Part shown: positions 55,176 through 64,000 of the stretch, in pieces
Numbering within the stretch: the first letter of the stretch is position 1
Layout: each line of letters opens with the position of its first letter
Assembly: GCF_009183655.1 (NCBI RefSeq)
Contig: NZ_WEIO01000002.1
Span: 124,001 to 188,000, forward strand
Length of the DNA stretch: 64,000 nucleotides
Source: Bacillus aerolatus
GTDB taxonomy: Bacteria; Bacillota; Bacilli; Bacillales; Domibacillaceae
Direction of reading: 5' to 3'
Program-made: the position numbers and the translations under genes
Notes under the pieces: generated by a model
Databases searched by the model: none
The model's input: only the letters and a program-made list of their open reading frames with translations
Told to the model about the DNA's origin: nothing

Positions 55176-55439
55176 ATGGTATTAGTAGTCGATTTATTAA
55201 GTAGAGCTATTGGGATTTATTCATGGGCTCTCATCATATATATTTTAATGTCTTGGTTTCCAAATGCGCGTGAAACCTCAATCGGCCGCTTTCTTGCCAG
55301 AATTTGCGAGCCATATTTAGAGCCTTTCAGAAAGATTGTTCCTCCGCTCGGCATGATCGATATTTCACCACTCGTCGCTTTCTTAGTGTTAAACTTGGCT
55401 ACGAGAGGCTTGCATCAGTTGGCCGTGTGGGTAAATTAA
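55176..55439 (+). CDS. ylmG: YggT family membrane protein YlmG
   Basis: An 87-residue protein with two membrane helices and the conserved [16 protein letters not shown] and [13 protein letters not shown] segments of the YggT/Ycf19 family. Role is unclear; linked to division gene clusters and chloroplast nucleoid/division homologues. ATG used; an earlier GTG overlaps sepF. Confidence 0.9.
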   Translation: MVLVVDLLSRAIGIYSWALIIYILMSWFPNARETSIGRFLARICEPYLEPFRKIVPPLGMIDISPLVAFLVLNLATRGLHQLAVWVN

Positions 55440-55449
55440 TAGCTTCATT

Positions 55450-55483
55450 GCAAAAGGAAGCGGGCGCTTCCTTTTTTGCTTTT
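55450..55483 (+). terminator. Intrinsic terminator after ylmG
   Basis: GCAAAAGGAAGC / GCTTCCTTTTTTGC with a GGGC loop; T-rich tail. It separates ylmG from ylmH, though read-through is possible. Confidence 0.8.
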
Positions 55484-55511
55484 ACGATTAGTAAGTAAAG
55501 GAGGCCAGGGG

Positions 55512-56288
55512 ATGTCGTCCATTTACCAGCATTTTCGCCCTGAAGAAAAAGAATTCATTGATCAAGTTCTCGAATGGAAAAGAGAATCGGCTGAAATGTA
55601 TGCGCCGAAGCTGACGGATTTTCTAGATCCAAGAGAACAGGAAATTGTCCGTGCCGTCGTCGGTACACAAGATGAATCGGCTGTTGCTTTTTTCGGCGGA
55701 ACGGTCCATTCGGAAAGAAAAAGAGCCTATATTTGCCCGGCCTATTTTACTCCTGAAGACAAAGACTTTGAAATTGCGCTGTATGAAGTGAGCTATCCCG
55801 ATAAATTCGTCTCTATTTCGCATCCGCACGTGCTCGGCAGCTTAATGGGGCTCGGGCTGCGCCGGGGGAAATTCGGCGACATCTTAACCGACGGTAAAAG
55901 ATTTCAGTTTTTGGCGGCAGAGGAAGTCGGCAGCTACATTGAACTGAACTTTAACCAAGTTGGAAAAACGCCCGTTACATTAAACAAAGTAAGTTTTGAT
56001 CAAGCATTTATTCAAGAAGAAGAGTGGAGGGAAGCGAGTACAACCGTCAGTTCTCTTCGGCTTGACGCCATTCTTTCTGCTTTCACGAAGCAGTCCAGAC
56101 AGAAAGTTCAAGCACTCATTAAAGGTGGTCTTGTGAAAGTGAACTGGAAACAGGTGGAAAACCCAGCGTTTGAATGTACGGAAGGGGATGTGTTTTCTGT
56201 CAGGGGAGCCGGAAGAGCTAAGCTTTTGACGATTGAAGGAAAGACGAAGAAAGAAAAATGGCGAATTATATTGGGAATAATAAAATAA
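55512..56288 (+). CDS. ylmH: YlmH, S4-domain RNA-binding protein
   Basis: A 258-residue protein with an N-terminal conserved region and a C-terminal S4 domain (about 178-250, RLDAILSAFTKQSRQKVQAL). Recent work implicates YlmH/RqcP2 in ribosome-associated quality control, and older work in division phenotypes; neither is visible in sequence. ATG has AAGGAGG eight bases upstream; a longer reading begins inside the preceding terminator. Confidence 0.9.
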   Translation: MSSIYQHFRPEEKEFIDQVLEWKRESAEMYAPKLTDFLDPREQEIVRAVVGTQDESAVAFFGGTVHSERKRAYICPAYFTPEDKDFEIALYEVSYPDKFVSISHPHVLGSLMGLGLRRGKFGDILTDGKRFQFLAAEEVGSYIELNFNQVGKTPVTLNKVSFDQAFIQEEEWREASTTVSSLRLDAILSAFTKQSRQKVQALIKGGLVKVNWKQVENPAFECTEGDVFSVRGAGRAKLLTIEGKTKKEKWRIILGIIK

Positions 56289-56396
56289 ATTCTTAAAATT
56301 ACAGGAATTTTACCACAAACTGCTGAAAAAGCTTTATAATATTAAGCAGTGGATTAAAAAATTTGTCAATCAGAGATTTGCAGTGGAGGTGGGCTT

Positions 56397-56906
56397 ATGC
56401 CTTTAACGCCGTTAGACATACATAACAAAGAATTTAGCCGTGGATTTCGCGGATATGACGAAGACGAAGTAAACAGCTTTTTAAATCAAGTTATTAAAGA
56501 TTATGAGTTAATCATCCGAGAAAAAAAAGAGCTGGAAGATCAGCTTGCCAGCCAGACAGAAAGACTCGGATACTTTTCGAACATTGAAGAAACGTTGAAT
56601 AAATCTATTGTAATCGCTCAAGAAACAGCTGAAGAAGTAAAAAGAAACGCTCATAAAGAAGCGAAACTCCTCATTCGAGAAGCCGAAAAGAACGCGGACC
56701 GCATCGTCAATGAATCGTTAGCAAAAGCAAGAAAAATTGCTGTCGAAATTGAAGAGCTGAAAAAGCAATCGAGGGTGTTCCGCATGCGTTTTAAAATGCT
56801 AATGGAAGCTCAGCTTGATTTACTGAGCAACGATGACTGGGATGCTTTAATGGATTTCGAAGTGGACAAAGAGGAACTGGAAAAACTAAGCGAAGAAGAG
56901 ATGTAA
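56397..56906 (+). CDS. divIVA: DivIVA polar/septal scaffold
   Basis: A 169-residue coiled-coil protein that marks negatively curved membrane and positions MinJ and, in sporulation, RacA. The N-terminal lipid-binding domain has Phe17 and Arg18 (SRGFRGYDEDEV), followed by two coiled-coil stretches. TATAAT at 56335-56340 may be its -10, but the -35 is weak. RBS GGAGGTGG. Confidence 0.95.
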   Translation: MPLTPLDIHNKEFSRGFRGYDEDEVNSFLNQVIKDYELIIREKKELEDQLASQTERLGYFSNIEETLNKSIVIAQETAEEVKRNAHKEAKLLIREAEKNADRIVNESLAKARKIAVEIEELKKQSRVFRMRFKMLMEAQLDLLSNDDWDALMDFEVDKEELEKLSEEEM

Positions 56907-56908
56907 GC

Positions 56909-56937
56909 TTGACGAACTGGCTGACAATTTTTATAAT
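56909..56937 (+). promoter_or_regulatory. Sigma-A promoter for the ileS T-box transcript
   Basis: TTGACG and TATAAT with a 17-base spacer, starting three bases after the divIVA stop. Transcription would begin near 56944, the base of the T-box. Confidence 0.82.
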
Positions 56938-56943
56938 TAAAGC

Positions 56944-57208
56944 ATTACAAAACGAATAAGATAAACGCGATGATAGGGACAGTACATTTTTTCAGCTTTT
57001 TAAGCGAGCCGGGGGGCGGTGTGAGCCCGGTACAAGCGAAAAATGGAAGATCGCCCTGGAGTGCTCTTTTCAAAAGGGAACACCTAGTAGGAAAGAGCGG
57101 ATCATTCACGATACGAATGCTTAAGTGAACACGGTTTTTCGTGTTAAACAGGGTGGTACCGCGGGAAACCTTCTCGTCCCTTTTTCAGGGATGAGAAGGT
57201 TTTTTTAT
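56944..57208 (+). promoter_or_regulatory. T-box riboswitch (isoleucine) with terminator
   Basis: Stem I region includes GGGACAGTA and GGCGGTGTGAGCCCGG; the specifier is probably ATC at 57050-57052 within GGAAGATCGCC. The T-box sequence GGGTGGTACCGCGG is at 57151-57164, followed by a terminator ACCTTCTC / GAGAAGGT with T-run. Uncharged tRNA-Ile would stabilise the antiterminator and allow ileS expression. Confidence 0.95.
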
Positions 57209-57211
57209 CGT

Positions 57212-57424
57212 TTAGGAAACTATAAAATAATCGCATTATGGATCACTTTGCTAATGAAGTCGGTCTACGTCCAGCTTCAGCGCCTAGCCCCTCGAGGTCA
57301 AATAACCTTTCCTCAATGAAGTCAAAAAGCGGACTTCTTTGAGGAAAGAACATTTGCTTGTCGGGGCTGGGCAAGGCGCTTGCGCTTTTGTTCTTTGTCC
57401 AGACAGTGAGGTTGCAGCTGTAAA
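57212..57424 (+). repeat. Structured interspersed repeat between the T-box and ileS
   Basis: Left segment 57213-57255 (TTTAGGAAACTATAAAATAA onward) matches the remnant at 18984. The core has stem CTTTCCTCAATGAAGTC (57307-57323) with 57332-57348, loop AAAAAGCG-type, flanked by AAATAACC and AACATTTGC. Right end CAAGGCGCTTGCGCTTTTG. It lies in the ileS 5' untranslated region. Confidence 0.82.
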
Positions 57425-57440
57425 AAAAGGAGGATCAATC

Positions 57441-60209
57441 ATGGAATATAAAGATACATTATTAATGCCTAAAACAGAATTTCCAATGCGGGGGAACTTG
57501 CCAAAGCGTGAACCGGCTATGCAAGAAAAGTGGAACGACATGAATATTTACGAAAAAGTACAGGAGCGTACGAAAGGCCGGCCGATGTTTGTGCTGCATG
57601 ACGGCCCTCCGTATGCTAATGGGGACATTCATATGGGCCATGCGCTCAATAAAATTTTAAAAGACTTCATCGTCCGCTATAAATCAATGAGCGGCTTTCA
57701 TGCCCCATACGTGCCCGGCTGGGATACGCACGGTTTGCCGATTGAACAGGCGCTGACAAACAAAGGTGTGAAGCGCAAAGAAATGACAATTGCAGAGTTC
57801 CGCAAGTTGTGTGAAGAGTACGCATATGAACAAGTAGCAAACCAAAAAGAGCAATTTAAGCATTTAGGCGTCCGCGGTGATTGGGAGAATCCATATATTA
57901 CGCTGAAGCCGGAATACGAAGCACAGCAAATTAAAGTATTCGGCGAAATGGCTAAAAAAGGCTATATTTACAAAGGGCTGCGCCCTGTGTACTGGTCCCC
58001 GTCAAGTGAATCAGCACTTGCAGAGGCTGAAATTGAGTATAAAGATAAGCGGTCCCCGTCTATTTATGTCGCATTCGATGTGAAAGACGGCAAAGGAGTG
58101 CTTGAAGAAGGCACGAAAATCATCATCTGGACGACTACGCCATGGACTATTCCTGCCAACCTTGGGATCGCTGTGCATCCGGAGCTGACATATACCGTCG
58201 TTGAAGCAGACGGAGAAAAATACGTAGTGGTGGAAGATTTAGTCGAGGAAGTAGCTGCAAAGTTAGGCTGGGAATCGAAAGAGACAGCGAAAACAGTAAA
58301 AGGAGCGGAGCTGGAGAACATTTTAGCGAAGCATCCGCTGTACGACCGCGATTCTCTCGTCATGCTCGGAGAACATGTGACGACAGATTCAGGTACCGGC
58401 TGTGTCCATACGGCACCGGGCCACGGGGAAGATGACTTTATCATTGGCAAGAAATATGGACTGGATGTTCTTTGTCCGGTAAATGATCGCGGGGTCATGA
58501 CAGCTGAAGCCCCTGGCTTTGAAGGACTGTTTTATGACGAGGCGAACAAACCGATTACAGAAAAGTTGGGGGAAGCGGGCTCGTTGTTAAAACTGGAGTT
58601 TTTTACTCACTCGTACCCACATGATTGGCGGACGAAGAAACCGGTCATTTTCCGGGCAACAGCGCAGTGGTTTGCGTCCATCGATAAGTTCCGCAATGAA
58701 CTGCTTGAAGCGGTCAAAGAAACAAAATGGGTGCCGGCATGGGGAGAAACGCGTCTGTTCAATATGGTTCGTGACCGCGGAGACTGGTGCATTTCCCGCC
58801 AGCGTGCATGGGGTGTGCCGATTCCGGTATTTTATGCCGAAAATAACGAGCCGATCATTACAGATGAAACAATCACCCATGTGTCTAGCTTGTTCCGTAA
58901 GCACGGATCAAACGTTTGGTTTGAAAGAGAAGCGAAAGACCTTCTGCCGGAAGGCTTTACACATCCAGGCAGCCCGAACGGCCAATTTACTAAAGAAACA
59001 GACATTATGGATGTCTGGTTTGATTCAGGTTCTTCTCATCAGGCAGTTCTTGAAGAGCGCGATGACTTGCAGCGCCCGGCTGACCTTTATCTCGAAGGTT
59101 CCGATCAATACCGCGGCTGGTTTAATTCTTCATTAACAACTGGTGTGGCAGTCACTGGTAAAGCTCCTTACAAAGGCGTGCTGAGCCACGGTTTTGCTCT
59201 TGATGGGGAAGGACGCAAGATGAGTAAATCACTTGGCAACGTCGTCGTACCGTCTAAAGTAATGAAGCAGCTTGGTGCCGATATTTTGCGTTTATGGGTC
59301 GCTTCTGTCGACTTTCAGGCAGATGTCCGTGTATCCGATGCAATTTTAAAACAAGTAGCGGAAGTATACCGAAAGATCCGCAACACGTTCCGCTTCCTGC
59401 TCGGTAACCTCGCTGATTTCCAGCCGAAAAGAGATGTCGTTTCTTATGAAAACCTTCGGGAAGTAGATCAGTTTATGCTCGTCAAACTTAATGAGCTCAT
59501 TAAAGAAGTGCATCATCATTACGATAATTATGAGTTCGCAGCGATTTATCATGCGGTCAACAATTTCTGTACAGTCGATTTAAGTTCTTTCTACCTCGAT
59601 TTTGCGAAAGATATTTTATACATTGAACCGGAAAACCATCAGGACCGTCGGGCGATTCAAACGGTCCTGTACGAAACGCTGCTTGCTTTAACAAAACTGC
59701 TTTCGCCGATTTTATCACATACGACAGATGAAGTTTGGGCGTATGTGCCAGATGCTGATGAAGAAAGCGTACAGTTAACAGATATGCCGGAATGGAAAGA
59801 ACTTGCCGGCGCAGCTGAGTTGACGGAAAAATGGACGAAATTTATGAATCTTCGCGATGATGTATTAAAAGCGCTTGAAGAAGCACGTAATGAAAAAGTG
59901 ATTGGAAAGTCATTAACAGCGAAAGTCACTTTATATACAGATGAAGAAACGAAAGCTTTGCTAGATTCGATTCATGAAGATATGAAACAACTGCTTATCG
60001 TTTCAGGGTTTGAACGGGGAGGATCAACAGCAGAAGCACCGGACCAAGCTTTGAAGTTTGATCATGTATCTGTCGTTGTTGAAAAAGCAGTTGGGGAAAC
60101 ATGCGAACGCTGCTGGATTGTTTCCACTGAAGTCGGAGCGGATTCAGCCCATCCGACGCTGTGCCCTCGCTGTGCTCAAGTTGTCTCAGAGCATTATACT
60201 GAGGTGTAA
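57441..60209 (+). CDS. ileS: Isoleucyl-tRNA synthetase
   Basis: A 922-residue class I synthetase. The HIGH-type motif is HMGH at 64-67 and KMSKS at 593-597; the editing domain (CP1) lies between with [17 protein letters not shown]. The C-terminal zinc-binding cysteines are in CERCW and CPRC. ATG with AAAGGAGGA at seven-base spacing; a longer frame through the repeat is rejected. Regulated by the upstream T-box. Confidence 0.97.
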   Translation: MEYKDTLLMPKTEFPMRGNLPKREPAMQEKWNDMNIYEKVQERTKGRPMFVLHDGPPYANGDIHMGHALNKILKDFIVRYKSMSGFHAPYVPGWDTHGLPIEQALTNKGVKRKEMTIAEFRKLCEEYAYEQVANQKEQFKHLGVRGDWENPYITLKPEYEAQQIKVFGEMAKKGYIYKGLRPVYWSPSSESALAEAEIEYKDKRSPSIYVAFDVKDGKGVLEEGTKIIIWTTTPWTIPANLGIAVHPELTYTVVEADGEKYVVVEDLVEEVAAKLGWESKETAKTVKGAELENILAKHPLYDRDSLVMLGEHVTTDSGTGCVHTAPGHGEDDFIIGKKYGLDVLCPVNDRGVMTAEAPGFEGLFYDEANKPITEKLGEAGSLLKLEFFTHSYPHDWRTKKPVIFRATAQWFASIDKFRNELLEAVKETKWVPAWGETRLFNMVRDRGDWCISRQRAWGVPIPVFYAENNEPIITDETITHVSSLFRKHGSNVWFEREAKDLLPEGFTHPGSPNGQFTKETDIMDVWFDSGSSHQAVLEERDDLQRPADLYLEGSDQYRGWFNSSLTTGVAVTGKAPYKGVLSHGFALDGEGRKMSKSLGNVVVPSKVMKQLGADILRLWVASVDFQADVRVSDAILKQVAEVYRKIRNTFRFLLGNLADFQPKRDVVSYENLREVDQFMLVKLNELIKEVHHHYDNYEFAAIYHAVNNFCTVDLSSFYLDFAKDILYIEPENHQDRRAIQTVLYETLLALTKLLSPILSHTTDEVWAYVPDADEESVQLTDMPEWKELAGAAELTEKWTKFMNLRDDVLKALEEARNEKVIGKSLTAKVTLYTDEETKALLDSIHEDMKQLLIVSGFERGGSTAEAPDQALKFDHVSVVVEKAVGETCERCWIVSTEVGADSAHPTLCPRCAQVVSEHYTEV

Positions 60210-60250
60210 CGGGGAAATGTAAGCCAGCCGGAATGACCGGTTTTAATTGG

Positions 60251-60340
60251 AGGTTGTCCTGCAGGTGTCCGTTCTGATAAATTATGCCTATTGGAATAAT
60301 TATCGGGAACGGACACGCTGCTGCGGGACAGCTTTTTTAA
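60251..60340 (+). terminator. Large nested hairpin after ileS
   Basis: AGGTTGTCCTGCAG pairs over 14 positions (with G-U pairs) with CTGCGGGACAGCTT (60321-60334); inside, GTGTCCGTTC pairs with GAACGGACAC, and inside that TGATAAATTAT with ATAATTATCG. Ends in TTTTTT. Related in its GGGACAG arms to the GCCAGGC elements but with a different interior. Confidence 0.85.
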
Positions 60341-60377
60341 TGGATAAGAGGAAACGTGCAGGAATGGAGGAATTCCT

Positions 60378-60845
60378 TTGTACTATTTGGTGGCACTATT
60401 GGTGGTTTTACTGGACCAGTGGACAAAGTGGCTGATCGTAAAAAATATGGAAATCGGAGAAAGTGTGGAAGTGATTAAAGACTTTTTCTACATCACTTCT
60501 CACCGTAACCGAGGAGCTGCCTGGGGCATGCTCGAAGGACAGTTATGGCTGTTTTATATCATTACAGTTGTAGTAGCGGCGGGAATTGTTTATTATATGC
60601 AGACAGAAGCGAAAAATAAACCGCTCATGAAAAGCGCACTCGGCTTTTTGCTGGGAGGCGCGATAGGCAACTTTATTGACCGTGTCTTCCGAAAAGAAGT
60701 CGTCGACTTTTTCAATACGTATATTTTCAGCTACGACTTTCCGATATTTAATATTGCTGATGCGGCTCTTACCATCGGAGTCATTTTGTTGATTATAGCG
60801 ATGTTTATCGAAGACAGAAAAGAAAAGAGGAAATTGAATGGATAA
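60378..60845 (+). CDS. lspA: Signal peptidase II (prolipoprotein peptidase)
   Basis: A 155-residue membrane aspartic protease with four helices that removes lipoprotein signal peptides. Catalytic Asp101 (GNFID) and Asp128 (FNIADAA) are present, with the conserved HRNRGAAWG segment. TTG start, GGAGG seven bases upstream. Overlaps rluD by eight bases. Confidence 0.95.
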   Translation: MYYLVALLVVLLDQWTKWLIVKNMEIGESVEVIKDFFYITSHRNRGAAWGMLEGQLWLFYIITVVVAAGIVYYMQTEAKNKPLMKSALGFLLGGAIGNFIDRVFRKEVVDFFNTYIFSYDFPIFNIADAALTIGVILLIIAMFIEDRKEKRKLNG

Positions 60846-61749
60846 AATCGAGCATATCGTCGGTGAAGATGAGAAAAATGCGCGAATAGACAAAGTGGCG
60901 GCTGGACTAAATGAAGAATGGTCGCGCACACAAGTGCAAGAGTGGATAAGAGCAGGGTTAGTTAAAGTGAATGACAAAGCCATCAAGTCCAATTATAAAT
61001 GCATGCCGGGAGATCAGCTGTTCATAGAAATTCCCGAACCAGAGCCGCTTGACATTGAAGCGGAAGACTTAGGTCTCGATATTTATTTTGAAGATAAAGA
61101 TGTGCTTGTCGTTAACAAGCCGCGCGGGATGGTTGTCCATCCTGCTCCGGGGCATTTATCCGGCACGCTTGTCAATGGATTAATGGCTCACTGCAAAGAT
61201 TTATCCGGCATAAACGGAGTGATGCGTCCGGGAATCGTCCACCGGATCGATAAAGACACATCCGGACTGTTGATGGTAGCGAAAAATGACATGGCTCATG
61301 AAAAGCTTGTTCAACAGCTCGTAGACAAATCCGTAACGAGAAAATACAAAGCGATTGTTCACGGAATCATTCCGCATGATTACGGGACGATAGATGCGCC
61401 GATCGGACGCGATCAAAAAGACCGTCAAAGTATGGCTGTTGTCGATGGCGGAAAGCATGCCGTCACTCACTTTCAAGTGATTGAACGGTTCAAAGACTTC
61501 ACGTTTGTTGAATGTGTGCTTGAAACGGGCCGAACCCATCAAATCAGGGTACACATGAAATATATCGGCTACCCGCTTGCCGGTGATCCGAAGTACGGGC
61601 CAAAAAAAACACTGGATATTGAAGGTCAAGCGCTGCATGCGGGCGTGCTTGGTTTTGTTCATCCGCGTACAGATGAATATATGGAGTTTGAAGCGCCGCT
61701 GCCTGAAGGACTTCAACAACTTTTAAAGTTATTGTCGAAAAACAATTGA
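60838..61749 (+). CDS. rluD: RluD-type 23S rRNA pseudouridine synthase
   Basis: A 303-residue pseudouridine synthase: N-terminal S4 domain (about 15-75) and catalytic domain with HRIDKDTSG, catalytic Asp140. YlyB in B. subtilis. Target positions in helix 69 are inferred from the family. The start overlaps the lspA end. Confidence 0.92.
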   Translation: MDKIEHIVGEDEKNARIDKVAAGLNEEWSRTQVQEWIRAGLVKVNDKAIKSNYKCMPGDQLFIEIPEPEPLDIEAEDLGLDIYFEDKDVLVVNKPRGMVVHPAPGHLSGTLVNGLMAHCKDLSGINGVMRPGIVHRIDKDTSGLLMVAKNDMAHEKLVQQLVDKSVTRKYKAIVHGIIPHDYGTIDAPIGRDQKDRQSMAVVDGGKHAVTHFQVIERFKDFTFVECVLETGRTHQIRVHMKYIGYPLAGDPKYGPKKTLDIEGQALHAGVLGFVHPRTDEYMEFEAPLPEGLQQLLKLLSKNN

Positions 61750-61938
61750 CAATCAGTGAGTGTTGCAGTAAGCTTGAAACAGTTGAATAAGACCTTTAAA
61801 CACAGTCCCGTGAGGCTGGCAAGGTAGCGGATGATATACAGGAAAAGACTGTCTTTTTTATCTGTATGTCGCTACATCTGTCCTCTCGTCCACACGGCGG
61901 GAGGGCTTTTTTTATGATTAAGGCTAAGAGGTGATTAG
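61750..61938 (+). promoter_or_regulatory. PyrR-dependent attenuator 1, before pyrR
   Basis: The PyrR-binding loop reads CAGTCCCGTGAGGCTGGCAA and onward (61803-61826). The terminator CCTCTCGTC / GGCGGGAGG with seven T follows (61881-61913). TTGACA at 61746-61751 overlaps the rluD stop and may be the -35, but the -10 17 bases on is poor. With UMP bound, PyrR stabilises the anti-antiterminator and transcription stops here. Confidence 0.88.

Positions 61939-64000
<2,062 letters not shown>

Overview
The window is a chromosomal stretch from an endospore-forming, low-GC Gram-positive bacterium of the Bacillaceae type. The evidence is gene content and order, which closely follow the Bacillus subtilis ylaK-ftsW-pycA-cta-ylb-mra/dcw-ylm-ileS-pyr region, together with four sporulation-specific genes (spoVD, spoVE, spoIIGA-sigE, sigG), a caa3-type oxidase cluster and a MurE carrying the meso-diaminopimelate signature DNPR. 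The genus cannot be fixed from sequence reading alone. Both ends are cut: a phoH-like gene on the left and pyrC on the right.

Layout. 1-2.9 kb: phoH/ylaK end, ylaL, ylaN, ftsW. 2.9-6.4 kb: pyruvate carboxylase. 6.4-14.4 kb: heme A synthesis (ctaA divergent from ctaB), caa3 oxidase subunits ctaCDEF, assembly factor ctaG and a DUF420 membrane protein. 14.4-28.8 kb: the ylb region, with ylbA, ylbC, a PaaI-like thioesterase, ylbDEFG, two orphan exported proteins, rsmD-coaD, ylbJ, ylbK-ylbL, tmcAL, ylbN-rpmF, a crotonase-family gene and ylbP. 28.9-31.6 kb: a ketopantoate reductase and bshC. 31.8-49.4 kb: the division and cell wall cluster mraZ-rsmH-ftsL-pbpB-spoVD-murE-mraY-murD-spoVE-murG-murB-divIB-ftsA-ftsZ. 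49.7-52.8 kb: spoIIGA-sigE and sigG. 52.9-56.9 kb: ylmCDE-sepF-ylmG-ylmH-divIVA. 56.9-61.7 kb: T-box-controlled ileS, then lspA-rluD. 61.7 kb to the end: pyrR-pyrB-pyrC with two PyrR-type attenuators.

The protein genes are almost all conserved. The more unusual material lies between them. (1) A family of structured interspersed repeats in five places has stems that differ by compensating changes and hairpin loops of a similar A-rich type. One array separates sigE from sigG and another lies between the ileS T-box terminator and the ileS gene. (2) A second family consists of about 90-120 bp long imperfect hairpins that act as terminators, built around paired GCCAGGC blocks. (3) Readable regulatory sites include a 10-bp-phased MraZ operator, sigma-F/G, sigma-E and sigma-H type promoter matches at the expected genes, a structured leader before rsmD (position of the known ylbH leader), and PyrR attenuators. 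(4) Relative to B. subtilis, several genes are absent: ylaM, ylbB, gerR/ylbO, ylxW-ylxX-sbp, ylmA and pyrP. I found no prophage, CRISPR array, transposase, tRNA or rRNA, and no clearly novel multi-gene system.
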